A DNA stretch of 64,000 nucleotides. Origin: JAGWAJ01 sp026707615. Its GTDB lineage: Bacteria; Acidobacteriota; Vicinamibacteria; Vicinamibacterales; UBA8438. The position numbers and the translations under genes were made by a program. How positions within the stretch are numbered: position 1 is the stretch's first letter; each line of letters opens with the position of its first letter. The notes under the pieces are model-generated. The model did not search any database. It was not told where the DNA came from and saw nothing but the letters and a program-made list of their open reading frames with translations. Of the stretch, positions 7,521-15,611 are shown in pieces. Location of the stretch: positions 2,434,997 to 2,498,996 of the forward strand of contig CBDBMW010000012.1 in the NCBI GenBank assembly GCA_965207595.1, given 5' to 3'.

Positions 7521-8552
7521 TCAGCGCGTCCCCTGGAGCCCCTTGGCCGCCATGGCGCGGATGAGGTCGATGCAGCGCGACGAGTAGCCCCACTCGTTGT
7601 CGTACCACGCCAGCACCTTGATGAAGTCGTCCTCCAGCACCCTGGTGTACGACGCGTCGACGATCGACGAGTGCGGGTTCCCCTTGAAGTCGATGGACAC
7701 CAGGGGCTCGGTCGAGAGCTGCAGGATGCCGGCCAGCGGGCCGTCGGCGGCGGACCGGAAGGCGCCGTTGACCGCTTCCGCCGTGGCGGCGCGCTCGACC
7801 TGCGCGACGAGGTCGACCACCGACACGTTCGGCGTCGGCACCCGCATCGCGATGCCGTCGAGCTTGCCCTTGAGCTCCGGCAGCACCTCGCCCACCGCCA
7901 CCGCGGCGCCGGTCGTCGTCGGGATCATCGACACCCCCGCGGCGCGCGCCCGGCGGAGGTCCTTGTGGGGGAGGTCGAGCAGCTTCTGGTCGTTGGTGTA
8001 GGAGTGGACGGTGGTCATCCAGCCGCGGCGCAGGCCGAACTGCTCGTGGAGCACCTTGGCGACCGGCGCGAGGCAGTTGGTCGTGCACGAGGCGTTCGAG
8101 ACGATGTGATGCCGGCTCGGGTCGTAGCGGTCGTCGTTGACGCCGAGGACGACGGTCAGGTCCGGTCCCTTGGCGGGGGCCGAGATGATGACCTTCTTCG
8201 CCCCCCCGGCCAGGTGGCGCGCCGCATCGTCGCGCTTCGTGAAGAAGCCGGTCGACTCGACCACGATGTCGACGCCGAGGTCGCCCCACGGCAGGTTGGC
8301 CGGGTCGCGCTCCGACAGCACGCGGAAGCGGCGGTCGCCCACCCGCAGGCCGTCCCCGTCGACGGCCACGTCCTCTTCGAGGTTGCCCAGCACGGAGTCG
8401 TACTTGAGAAGGTGTGCGAGCGTCCCGGCGCTCGTGATGTCGTTGACCGCGACGAACGAGACCTCGTCGCCCGCCGCCGTGTCCCGCAGCGCGGCGCGCA
8501 GCACGTTGCGTCCGATGCGCCCGAATCCGTTGATGCCGACCCTGATTCCCAT
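7521..8552 (-). CDS. gap: Type I glyceraldehyde-3-phosphate dehydrogenase
   Basis: A 343-residue tetrameric NAD(P)-dependent enzyme. The Rossmann motif INGFGRIGRNV is at the N-terminus. The catalytic Cys156 sits in SNASCTTNCLAPV and the active-site His in TTVHSYTNDQ. WYDNEWGYSSR near the C-terminus forms the S-loop/NAD contact. It is the first gene of gap-pgk-tpiA-secG. A TAGAAT hexamer on the minus strand at 8631-8636, about 80 bases upstream, is a possible -10 element without a clear -35. Confidence 0.98.
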   Translation of the reverse strand: MGIRVGINGFGRIGRNVLRAALRDTAAGDEVSFVAVNDITSAGTLAHLLKYDSVLGNLEEDVAVDGDGLRVGDRRFRVLSERDPANLPWGDLGVDIVVESTGFFTKRDDAARHLAGGAKKVIISAPAKGPDLTVVLGVNDDRYDPSRHHIVSNASCTTNCLAPVAKVLHEQFGLRRGWMTTVHSYTNDQKLLDLPHKDLRRARAAGVSMIPTTTGAAVAVGEVLPELKGKLDGIAMRVPTPNVSVVDLVAQVERAATAEAVNGAFRSAADGPLAGILQLSTEPLVSIDFKGNPHSSIVDASYTRVLEDDFIKVLAWYDNEWGYSSRCIDLIRAMAAKGLQGTR

Positions 8553-8664
8553 GTCCGTCCTCTCGAAGCGGGATGCCTGAAGCCCGCGCGTTCCCCGGGG
8601 TGGGACCCGCCGCCACCGCCCAAACAGGCTATTCTAACGCCAACGGAGTGCGAGTCGCGGCGCC

Positions 8665-8741
8665 AGGAGTCTGCGCCACGGGGATGGCCGCGACGAGCAC
8701 CTGGCGCGAGCGCAGACTCCCAACGCGCCCGCAAGGGCGCG
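8665..8741. repeat. Dispersed structured repeat, A+B copy
   Basis: AGGAGTCTGCG starts at 8665, and its GGAGTCTGCG (8667-8676) can pair with CGCAGACTCC (8711-8720). Directly after it stands a second hairpin, CGCGCCC (8724-8730), loop gcaa, GGGCGCG (8735-8741). The same two modules recur in intergenic DNA elsewhere in the window, in both orientations (20.1, 27.85 and 46.0 kb). This copy lies between the divergent gap and waaA genes. Confidence 0.8.
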
Positions 8742-8782
8742 CAAGCCCCCGGGGTCGGCAGCCTCCCGCGCGCCGGTCGCCG

Positions 8783-10099
8783 ATGTACCTGCTGTACGAC
8801 GCGTTGCTGCTGCTCTACGTCCTGTTCCGGCTGCCGTCCGTCGCCTGGGGAGTCTGGCGCCGCGGCAAGGCGCTCGGGGACCTGGGACAGCGCTGCGGCC
8901 GGCTGCCGCGCTCGGTCAATCCGCAGCGGCGCCCCTCCATCTGGGTGCATGCGGTCTCGGTCGGCGAGACCCTCGCCGCGCGGCCGCTCCTTGCCGCGTT
9001 GCGGGATGCCTATCCGGGACACCGCCGGCTGCTCTCGACGACGACCGCGACCGGGCAGCAGGTCGCGCGCGGGCTGGGCGATCTGGCCGACGCCACGTTC
9101 TACGCCCCGTTCGACCTGCCGCGCTTCGTGACGCGCACCCTGGACCGCGCGGCACCCGATCTGCTGATCGTGGTCGACACCGAGATCTGGCCGAACCTGC
9201 TGCGGGCGTGCCGTCGCCGCGGCGTCCGCACCGCCCTCGCCAATGGCCGGTTGACCGCCCGATCGTTCCGCGGCTACCGCCGGGCCGGCCGGTTCATGCG
9301 CCGCGTGGTGGGCGACCTCGACCGCATCTGCGTGCAGACGGAGCAATGGGGCCGCTGGTTCGAGGCGCTCGGCGCGGACGCCGGGCGCATCTCGGTCACG
9401 GGGAGCCTCAAGTTCGATGCGCCCGCCGCCGCGACGGCGACCCGAGGCGCGCGCCATCCCGTGCTGGCCAGCCTCCCGGTGGCCGGGGGGCGGCCGGTCG
9501 TGGTAGCGGCCAGCACGTTGCGCGGGGAGGAGGAGCCCGTCCTCCGGGCCTTCGCCCGGGCGCGCGAGGCCCACCGCGGCGCGCTGCTCATCCTGGCCCC
9601 GCGGCACCCCGAGCGCTTCGCGGAGGCGACGCGGGTTGCGGTCGCCGCCGGCCACCGGGTGGTGCGCCGGACGTCGCTGGCCGACGGCGGAGGCGGCGAA
9701 GCGGACGTCGTCGTCCTCGACACGATCGGGGAGTTGCCCTACGTGTACGAGGCGGCGTCGTGCGTCTTCGTGGGGGGCAGCCTGGTGCCCGCCGGCGGGC
9801 ACAACATCCTGGAGCCGGCCGCCGTCGGGAAGGCAATCCTGTTCGGACCGCACATGGAGAGCTTCGCGGAGATCGCCCGCCTCTTCGTGGCCGGAGACGC
9901 CGCCGTGCAGGTGCGGAGCGCGGTCGAGCTCGAGACCGAGGTGGCCGCCCTGCTCGACGATCCCGCGCGTTGCCGGGGCCTGGGGGCCGCGGCGCGGGCG
10001 GTGGTCGAGGCGCACCGCGGCGCCACCTCGCGTACGCTGGCCGCCGTCGCGGAGCTCCTGCCGCCGGGTGCTCCGGCGGACTCCGCGGCCGGATCATGA
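8783..10099 (+). CDS. waaA: 3-deoxy-D-manno-octulosonic acid (Kdo) transferase
   Basis: A 438-residue membrane-anchored glycosyltransferase adding Kdo to the lipid A precursor. An N-terminal membrane anchor (MYLLYDALLLLYVLFRLP) precedes the GT-B fold. IWVHAVSVGE, TTTATGQQVARG and IVVDTEIWPNLLRACR match the acceptor half. GGSLVPAGGHNILEPAA is the CMP-Kdo-binding motif of the second half. I start at ATG 8783 because the open frame upstream crosses the repeat element. The stop overlaps the lpxK start (ATGA). It is the first of seven tightly packed envelope genes. Confidence 0.95.
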   Translation: MYLLYDALLLLYVLFRLPSVAWGVWRRGKALGDLGQRCGRLPRSVNPQRRPSIWVHAVSVGETLAARPLLAALRDAYPGHRRLLSTTTATGQQVARGLGDLADATFYAPFDLPRFVTRTLDRAAPDLLIVVDTEIWPNLLRACRRRGVRTALANGRLTARSFRGYRRAGRFMRRVVGDLDRICVQTEQWGRWFEALGADAGRISVTGSLKFDAPAAATATRGARHPVLASLPVAGGRPVVVAASTLRGEEEPVLRAFARAREAHRGALLILAPRHPERFAEATRVAVAAGHRVVRRTSLADGGGGEADVVVLDTIGELPYVYEAASCVFVGGSLVPAGGHNILEPAAVGKAILFGPHMESFAEIARLFVAGDAAVQVRSAVELETEVAALLDDPARCRGLGAAARAVVEAHRGATSRTLAAVAELLPPGAPADSAAGS

Positions 10100-11163
10100 G
10101 GCTTCTCAGCACCCTCTACGGCGCGGCCGCCCGGCGGCGCCGGCGCTGGTACGCCAGCCGCCCCGCCGCCCGGCGGCGCCTCGGGCGGCCCGTGATCAGC
10201 GTGGGCGCCCTCGCCGTCGGCGGCAGCGGCAAGACGCCGGTCGCCGCGCACGTCGCCGCGCTCCTGGCGCGGCTGGGCGAGCGTCCCGCCGTCCTGAGCC
10301 GCGGTTACCGCCGCGCCGCCCGTCCGGCCGGCGTGGTCGTGGTGCGCGATACGGACGGGATCCGCGCCGGCGTCGACGAGGCCGGCGACGAGCCGCTGAT
10401 GCTGGCCGAGCGGCTTCCGGGGGCGTGCGTGCTGGTCTGCGCGGATCGCTACCGCGCGGGCCGGCTGGCCGAGGAGCGCTTCGACGTCACCGTGCACGTG
10501 CTCGACGACGGCTTCCAGCACCTGTCGCTCGACCGCGACGTGGATCTCGTCGTGATCGGGGCCGCCGACGCGGGCGAGCGCCGGACGCTCCCGGGGGGGA
10601 GGCTGAGGGAGCAGCCGGACACCGCGAACTTGGCCGACGCCCTGCTCGTCGAGGCGCCGTCGCTGGCGCGGGCCGCGTCGCTGGCCGGTCCGTTCGGCGC
10701 CGGCCCCGTCTTCCGGCTGGCGCGCCGGCTCGGCAAGCCGGTTCTCGATCTGCCGCCCGCGCGCGAGCCGGCTCTTGCGCCGGAGCCGGCGGTTGCGCTC
10801 GACGCGGCGGCCGGCGTGACGCGCGGCGCGCGGGTGGTGGTGGTGGCCGGCATCGCCCATCCCGCCGCGTTCGCCGCCGACGTGCGCGCGGCCGGGTATG
10901 ACGTGGCGGCGCTGCTGCCGTTCGCCGACCACCATCGCTTCTCGGCCCGGGATGTCGCGCGCATCGCGCGCCGGGCGGCCGAGCTCGCGGCCGACGTGGT
11001 GCTGACGACGGAGAAGGACGTGGTCCGGTTGCGTCCTCTGGCGCCGTTCGACGTTCCGGTGGCGCACGTCCCGCTCCACGTGGAGATCGAGCCGGCGGAG
11101 CGTTTCCGGAACTGGCTGGCCGACCGCCTGCGCGCCGCGCGGTCGCGGGCGGGGAACCGGTGA
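10096..11163 (+). CDS. lpxK: Tetraacyldisaccharide 4'-kinase
   Basis: A 355-residue inner-membrane-associated kinase phosphorylating the 4' position of the lipid A disaccharide. The P-loop VGGSGKTPVAAH lies at residues 41-52. VHVLDDGFQHLSLDRDVDLV is the LpxK hallmark. VLTTEKDVVRL closes the C-terminal domain. The ATG overlaps the waaA stop, and the stop overlaps the GTG of the acyltransferase. Translation therefore appears coupled through the whole block. Confidence 0.96.
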   Translation: MRLLSTLYGAAARRRRRWYASRPAARRRLGRPVISVGALAVGGSGKTPVAAHVAALLARLGERPAVLSRGYRRAARPAGVVVVRDTDGIRAGVDEAGDEPLMLAERLPGACVLVCADRYRAGRLAEERFDVTVHVLDDGFQHLSLDRDVDLVVIGAADAGERRTLPGGRLREQPDTANLADALLVEAPSLARAASLAGPFGAGPVFRLARRLGKPVLDLPPAREPALAPEPAVALDAAAGVTRGARVVVVAGIAHPAAFAADVRAAGYDVAALLPFADHHRFSARDVARIARRAAELAADVVLTTEKDVVRLRPLAPFDVPVAHVPLHVEIEPAERFRNWLADRLRAARSRAGNR

Positions 11164-12077
11164 GGCGCGCGCGGCACCGGCTCGAGCATGCCGCCGTGGT
11201 GGTGGTGCGTCACGTCGCCCGCTGCCTGCCGCGGCGGCTCAGCCTGGGTCTGGGCACCGCACTCGGCCGCCTCTTCCATGCGCTCCACCGCCCGCGGCGG
11301 GAGCTCGCGGTCGCCAACCTGCGGGCCGCGTTCCCCGCCCGCAGCGACCGGGAGTGCCGCGCCATCCTGCGGGCGACCTTCGAGCAGTTCGGCCGGCACG
11401 TCGTCGACTTCCTCAACTTCAGCGCGATGCGGCCGGAGCGCATGCTGGAGCTCGTGGAGGTCGTGGGCGCGGCGCACGTCGAGCGCGCGGAGGCCGAGGG
11501 GCGCGGGGTGATGTACTTCACCGGCCACTTCGGCTCCTGGGAGCTGCAGGTGATCGTGCACGCCTACCGCTTCGGCCCCATCGTGATGGTCGCCCGCACG
11601 CTCGACAACCCCCTGCTGGAGCGGATGATCGAGCGTCTGCGCGGCCGCGCCGGGACGCGCGTCGTCCCGCGCCGGGGCGCGGTGCGCGGGCTGCTCGGCG
11701 CGCTCAAGCGGCGGGAGTCGGTCGGGATGATGATCGACCAGCACATGCACGACCGGAGCGCGCTGGAGGTCACCTTCTTCCGCCGCCCGGCGTCGACCAC
11801 GTCGGCCATCGCGGCCCTCGCGCTGCGCACCGGGGCCCCCATCATCCCGGTGTTCGCGCTGCCGATGCCCCGCGGCCGCTACCGCCTGGTCTACGAGCCT
11901 CCCGTCGAGCCGCCGGGGCCCGACGATCCCGACCCCGTCCGCACCTACACGCAGCGCTGCACCGACGTCCTCGAGGAGTACGTGCGGCGTTACCCGCACC
12001 TCTGGCTCTGGATGCACCGCCGCTGGCGCGCGCCGGCCGGGCCCGGGAGCGCCTCGGATCCGGAGGGGGTGCGGTAG
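11160..12077 (+). CDS. Lipid A biosynthesis lauroyl/myristoyl acyltransferase (LpxL/HtrB family)
   Basis: A 305-residue enzyme with the acyltransferase HX4(D/E) catalytic motif at His123-Glu128 (TGHFGSWE). Other family regions are GMMIDQHMHD and APIIPVFALP, and the ending is YPHLWLWMHRRWR. The family transfers a secondary acyl chain to Kdo-lipid A on the cytoplasmic face. The start is GTG 11160, inside the lpxK stop. Whether it uses laurate, myristate or another chain cannot be read from sequence, so I give no lpxL/lpxM symbol. Confidence 0.9.
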   Translation: MRRARHRLEHAAVVVVRHVARCLPRRLSLGLGTALGRLFHALHRPRRELAVANLRAAFPARSDRECRAILRATFEQFGRHVVDFLNFSAMRPERMLELVEVVGAAHVERAEAEGRGVMYFTGHFGSWELQVIVHAYRFGPIVMVARTLDNPLLERMIERLRGRAGTRVVPRRGAVRGLLGALKRRESVGMMIDQHMHDRSALEVTFFRRPASTTSAIAALALRTGAPIIPVFALPMPRGRYRLVYEPPVEPPGPDDPDPVRTYTQRCTDVLEEYVRRYPHLWLWMHRRWRAPAGPGSASDPEGVR

Positions 12078-12109
12078 ACTGCGCCACCGATGCCCGACCC
12101 CGCGATGCG

Positions 12110-13198
12110 ATGGTGCGGACGGCCGTGAGCCCGGGCGTTCGCGACGACGCGCACGGCCGGCGCGCGCGGCTCGTCGACCTCGTCGGCAGGTTCCCGAGCG
12201 TGCGGGCGGCGGTCATCGGAGACGTCATCGCCGACGAGTTCGTCTACGGGCGGGTGTCGCGGGTATCGCGCGAGGCGCCGGTCCTGATCCTGGCCCACGA
12301 CCGGACCGCGATAGCGCCGGGGGGCGCCGGCAACGCCGCGCGCAACGTCGCGTCGCTCGGCGGCGCGGCCTGCCTCGTCGCCCTGGTCGGGCGCGGCGAC
12401 GCCGACCGCCGTCTGGAGCGCGGGCTCGGGCCTCGGGTGGACGTGTCGCACGTCATCCGGCCCCGCGCCTACCGGTCGCCCGTCAAGACCCGGGTGCTGG
12501 CCGGCGGCGTGCACGGCGTCTACCGGCAGGTGGTCCGGGTCGACCGGGACGGGCCGGGCGTGGCCGACCCGGCGGTCCGCGACGCGTTCGAGCGCGCCGC
12601 CGTCGCCGCCGCCGCCGGCTGCCAGGCCGTGCTCATCTCGGACTACGGGGGCGGCGTGGTGACGCCCGCCCTGGTCTCGGCCCTGCAGGCTTCGCTCTCG
12701 CGGCGCCGGCCGCCGGCGCCCGTCCTCGTCGACTCGCGCCACGACCTGCTGGCCTACCGCGGGTGCACGGCCTGCACCCCGAACGAGTCCGAGGTGGAGC
12801 AGGCGCTGGGCACCTCGATCGGGGACGATGCGGGCCGCCTGGAGCGCGCGGGGCGGGAGGTCCTGCGTCGGACGCGCGCGAAGGGCGTCGTCGTGACGCG
12901 GGGGAGCCGGGGGATGGCGGTCTTCGCGCCGCGGCGCCCTACCGTGCACATCCCGATCTTCGGCAGCGACGAGGTGGCCGACGTGACCGGAGCCGGAGAC
13001 ACCGTGATCGCCGCGATGACCCTCGCCCTCGCCGCGGGAGCCTCGCTGGCCGACGCCGCCCGGCTGGCCAACTACGCCGGCGGGGTAGCGGTGACCAAGC
13101 GGGGGACGGCGGCGGTCGCGGCGAGCGAGCTGGCCGCCGCGGTGCGGGCGGACCTCGACGACGGCGCGGCGCGCGCCGGTGTGGACGAGCGTGCCTGA
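12110..13198 (+). CDS. rfaE1: D-glycero-beta-D-manno-heptose-7-phosphate kinase (RfaE domain I)
   Basis: A 362-residue PfkB/ribokinase-family kinase that phosphorylates heptose 7-phosphate at C1 on the ADP-heptose route. Motifs are AVIGDVIADEFVYGRVSRVS, the sugar-binding GGAGNAARNVASLGG, and the anion hole DVTGAGDTVIAAM. In E. coli this activity is fused to the nucleotidyltransferase as HldE. Here the two domains are separate genes overlapping by 20 bases. ATG 12110 is chosen as the in-frame start nearest the acyltransferase stop; GTG 12113 is equally possible. Confidence 0.93.
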   Translation: MVRTAVSPGVRDDAHGRRARLVDLVGRFPSVRAAVIGDVIADEFVYGRVSRVSREAPVLILAHDRTAIAPGGAGNAARNVASLGGAACLVALVGRGDADRRLERGLGPRVDVSHVIRPRAYRSPVKTRVLAGGVHGVYRQVVRVDRDGPGVADPAVRDAFERAAVAAAAGCQAVLISDYGGGVVTPALVSALQASLSRRRPPAPVLVDSRHDLLAYRGCTACTPNESEVEQALGTSIGDDAGRLERAGREVLRRTRAKGVVVTRGSRGMAVFAPRRPTVHIPIFGSDEVADVTGAGDTVIAAMTLALAAGASLADAARLANYAGGVAVTKRGTAAVAASELAAAVRADLDDGAARAGVDERA

Positions 13199-13676
13199 GG
13201 ACCGCGGCGTGGTCGTCACGGAGGATCGGCTGCGCTCGCTCGTCGCCGCGGACCGCGCCGCCGGCCGCACGGTGGCCCTGGCCAACGGGTGCTTCGACCT
13301 GCTGCACGTCGGCCACGTCCGCTACCTGCAGGGGGCCGCGGCGGAGGCCGACCGCCTGATCGTGGCCGTCAACGACGACGCTGGCGTGGCGGCGCTCAAG
13401 GGCGCCGGCCGCCCCGTGCAGGCGGCGGCGGAGCGGGCGGAGATCGTGGCGGCGCTCGGCGTCGTCGACTACGTGGTGGTGTTCGCGACGCCCACCGTGG
13501 CGGGGTTGCTGCGGGCGCTCCGGCCGGACGTGCACTGCAAGGGGACCGACTACACCCCGGAAAGCGTGCCGGAGCGCTCGGTGGTGAAATCCTACGGCGG
13601 GCGCGTCGCCATCGTCGGCGACCCGAAGGAGCACTCCACCCGCGAGCTGGTCGACCGGATCGGCCGGCGGGAGTAA
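13179..13676 (+). CDS. rfaE2: D-glycero-beta-D-manno-heptose 1-phosphate adenylyltransferase (RfaE domain II)
   Basis: A 165-residue cytidylyltransferase-fold enzyme. The signature LANGCFDLLHVGHVRYL contains the HxGH nucleotide motif. CKGTDYTPES and the closing TRELVDRI match the RfaE2 family. It adds AMP to heptose 1-phosphate, giving ADP-D-glycero-D-manno-heptose. It starts at GTG 13179 inside the end of the kinase gene; a second GTG, at 13191, is also in frame. The epimerase HldD and isomerase GmhA of this pathway are not in the window, but GmhB is (19432). Confidence 0.94.
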   Translation: MWTSVPEDRGVVVTEDRLRSLVAADRAAGRTVALANGCFDLLHVGHVRYLQGAAAEADRLIVAVNDDAGVAALKGAGRPVQAAAERAEIVAALGVVDYVVVFATPTVAGLLRALRPDVHCKGTDYTPESVPERSVVKSYGGRVAIVGDPKEHSTRELVDRIGRRE

Positions 13677-13686
13677 GGTCCCCGCG

Positions 13687-14748
13687 ATGCGCCTGCTGAT
13701 CGTGCGGCTCAGCGCGCTCGGCGACGTGGTCCACACGCTGCCGCTGGCGGCGGCCCTCCGGCGCGCGTTCCCCGACGGCGTGATCGACTGGGTGGTCGAC
13801 GAGCGGAGCGCCGACCTGCTCTCGCTGGTGCCGGTGCTCGACCGCGTCGTCGTCCTCCGCACCCGCAGCCGCCCCGCCCTGCGCGCCCTCGCCGAGTGCT
13901 GCCGCACGCTGCGGGGGCGGAGCTACGACGTGGCGCTCGACGCGCAGGGCCTCGGGAAGTCCTCGCTCGTGGCGCGCTGCAGCGGCGCCGCCCGCGTCGT
14001 CGGCTTAGAGACGCCCTTCCTGCGCGAGCGCTGGGCGCGGTGGCTCTACACCGAGCGGGCCGACCCCGGCCGGCCGACGCACGTCGTCGAGCGCAACCTG
14101 GGGCTGCTTGCGCCGCTGGGCGTGGATTCGGGAGCCTGGGCATTCCCGCTGCAGTCCCCGCCGTCCGACGCGCCGGCCCGGACCCGTGCCCGGCTCGGCC
14201 TCGGCGTCGCCGGGGGCCGCTTCGCGCTGCTCAATCCGTGCTCCGCCTGGGCGAGCAAGTGCTGGCCGGCGGAACGTTTCGGAGCCGTCGCATCCTGGTT
14301 GCGGCGCGCCCACCGGCTCCCGTCGGCCGTGCTCTGGGGACCGGGGGAGGAGGAGCGGGCGGAGGCGGTGGCCGCCGCGTCGGACGGTGCCGCGGAGGTA
14401 GCGCCGCCCACCCGCCTGCGGGATCTCGTGGCGCTGACCCGGGCCGCCGCCGTCCTGGTCTCCGGCGATACGGGTCCGCTGCACGTCGCGGCCGCGGTGG
14501 GGACGCCGGTGGTCGGCCTCTACGGCCCGAGCGATCCCGCCCGCAACGGCCCGTGGTCGCCCGACGACGTCGTCGTGTCGCGGTTCGCGGCGTGCCGCTG
14601 CCGTCCGGCGCACGACCGCGGCGCGCGGACGGCCGGCCGGATGGTGCGTACGTGCCGGAGTGCGGCGCGCTGTCTCGACGAGATCCCGGTCGCCGACGTG
14701 ACCGCGGCGGTCGACCGGCGCTTGCGGAGCGTGCCGGCCCATGCTTGA
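13687..14748 (+). CDS. ADP-heptose:LPS heptosyltransferase (glycosyltransferase family 9)
   Basis: A 353-residue GT-B enzyme. The N-terminus MRLLIVRLSALGDVVHTLPL is the WaaC/WaaF signature. VSGDTGPLHVAAAVGTPVV with GLYGPSDPARNGPW is the ADP-heptose-binding half. It transfers a heptose to the Kdo region of the LPS inner core at the inner leaflet. Heptosyltransferase I versus II cannot be separated here. It lies directly after the two ADP-heptose genes and overlaps the next gene by 8 bases. Confidence 0.9.
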   Translation: MRLLIVRLSALGDVVHTLPLAAALRRAFPDGVIDWVVDERSADLLSLVPVLDRVVVLRTRSRPALRALAECCRTLRGRSYDVALDAQGLGKSSLVARCSGAARVVGLETPFLRERWARWLYTERADPGRPTHVVERNLGLLAPLGVDSGAWAFPLQSPPSDAPARTRARLGLGVAGGRFALLNPCSAWASKCWPAERFGAVASWLRRAHRLPSAVLWGPGEEERAEAVAAASDGAAEVAPPTRLRDLVALTRAAAVLVSGDTGPLHVAAAVGTPVVGLYGPSDPARNGPWSPDDVVVSRFAACRCRPAHDRGARTAGRMVRTCRSAARCLDEIPVADVTAAVDRRLRSVPAHA

Positions 14749-15292
14749 CCTGGACGCGCAGCCGCGGCTGCGCCGGCTGTTCCGGATCGCGCGCCTGCGC
14801 GTGGCGCTCGGCTTCGCGGCGGCGGCGGCCACCATCGCGTTCGCGCGTCCTTCCTGGGGATCGCTCGCGGCCGGGGCCCTGCTCGCGGCGGGGGGCGAGG
14901 CCGTCCGGATCTGGGCCGCCGGCCACCTCGTCAAGGGACGCGAGGTGACGACGTCCGGCCCCTACCGCTTCACCGGCCACCCCCTCTATCTGGGGTCGGC
15001 GGTCATCGGCGCCGGCTGCGTCGTCGCCGCCGCGTCGCCGATCGTGGCCGCGGTCGTGCTCGCGTACCTGGGCGTCATGCTGCCGGTCGCGATACGACTC
15101 GAGGAAGCGACTCTCGCTGCCGCCTTCGGCGACTCCTACGCCCGCTACCGCCGGGGCGCCGTGTCCCCCTCCGGCCGGCGGTTCAGCGTCGAGCGGGCGC
15201 GGCGGAACGGCGAGCACCTCGCCGTGGCCGGGCTGCTGGCGGGGATCGCGCTGGGCGGCCTGCGAGTCTGGTGGCTCCAGGGGTGGCCGTAG
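14741..15292 (+). CDS. Isoprenylcysteine methyltransferase-like membrane protein
   Basis: A 183-residue integral membrane protein with about four hydrophobic segments. The conserved core is EAVRIWAAGHLVKG, then TTSGPYRFTGHPLYLGSAVI, the ICMT/PEMT signature with the GHPLY loop. EEATLAAAFGDSYARYRR is the C-terminal motif. Such bacterial proteins are annotated as SAM-dependent methyltransferases of isoprenoid or phospholipid substrates; the real substrate is unknown. It overlaps the heptosyltransferase, so a role on envelope lipid or LPS is a reasonable guess. Its TAG stop is the start of a repeat copy (TAGGAGTCTGCGC). Confidence 0.72.
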   Translation: MLDLDAQPRLRRLFRIARLRVALGFAAAAATIAFARPSWGSLAAGALLAAGGEAVRIWAAGHLVKGREVTTSGPYRFTGHPLYLGSAVIGAGCVVAAASPIVAAVVLAYLGVMLPVAIRLEEATLAAAFGDSYARYRRGAVSPSGRRFSVERARRNGEHLAVAGLLAGIALGGLRVWWLQGWP

Positions 15293-15611
15293 GAGTCTGC
15301 GCGGTGGGACGCCCCGGATTCCGGTAGGCCGGCTGGGCCGGAATCGGAGTCGCAGGCAACGATTCCCGCCCAGGGAGCCGCCTCGGCAGCGGGTACACTG
15401 TAGGAACGGAACGTCCGGCGGCGTGTCTCCGTCTCTTGGTGAGGGACGTGCCCGCACGTCGCCGCGACGACCGGTAGTGCGCCGCCGAACGGCCGCTCGC
15501 CGGCTGTGATCCGACGCCGGCTCCCGCCCCGCGATCCCGAAGAGACGATCGACGCGCCGGGCAAGAGATGGAGGTACCTGCAGTGACACGGGTGTGCGAC
15601 GGGAGGCCGTC
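15293..15611. other. Intergenic region with a partial repeat copy and an inverted repeat
   Basis: It begins with a degenerate repeat copy (15290-15305, TAGGAGTCTGCGCGG). Next comes a clean inverted repeat, GATTCCGG (15317-15324) with CCGGAATC (15338-15345), which could act as a factor-dependent terminator after the LPS block. TACACT at 15394-15399 might be a -10 box for the permease gene, but no -35 is apparent. No gene is seen. Confidence 0.45.
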
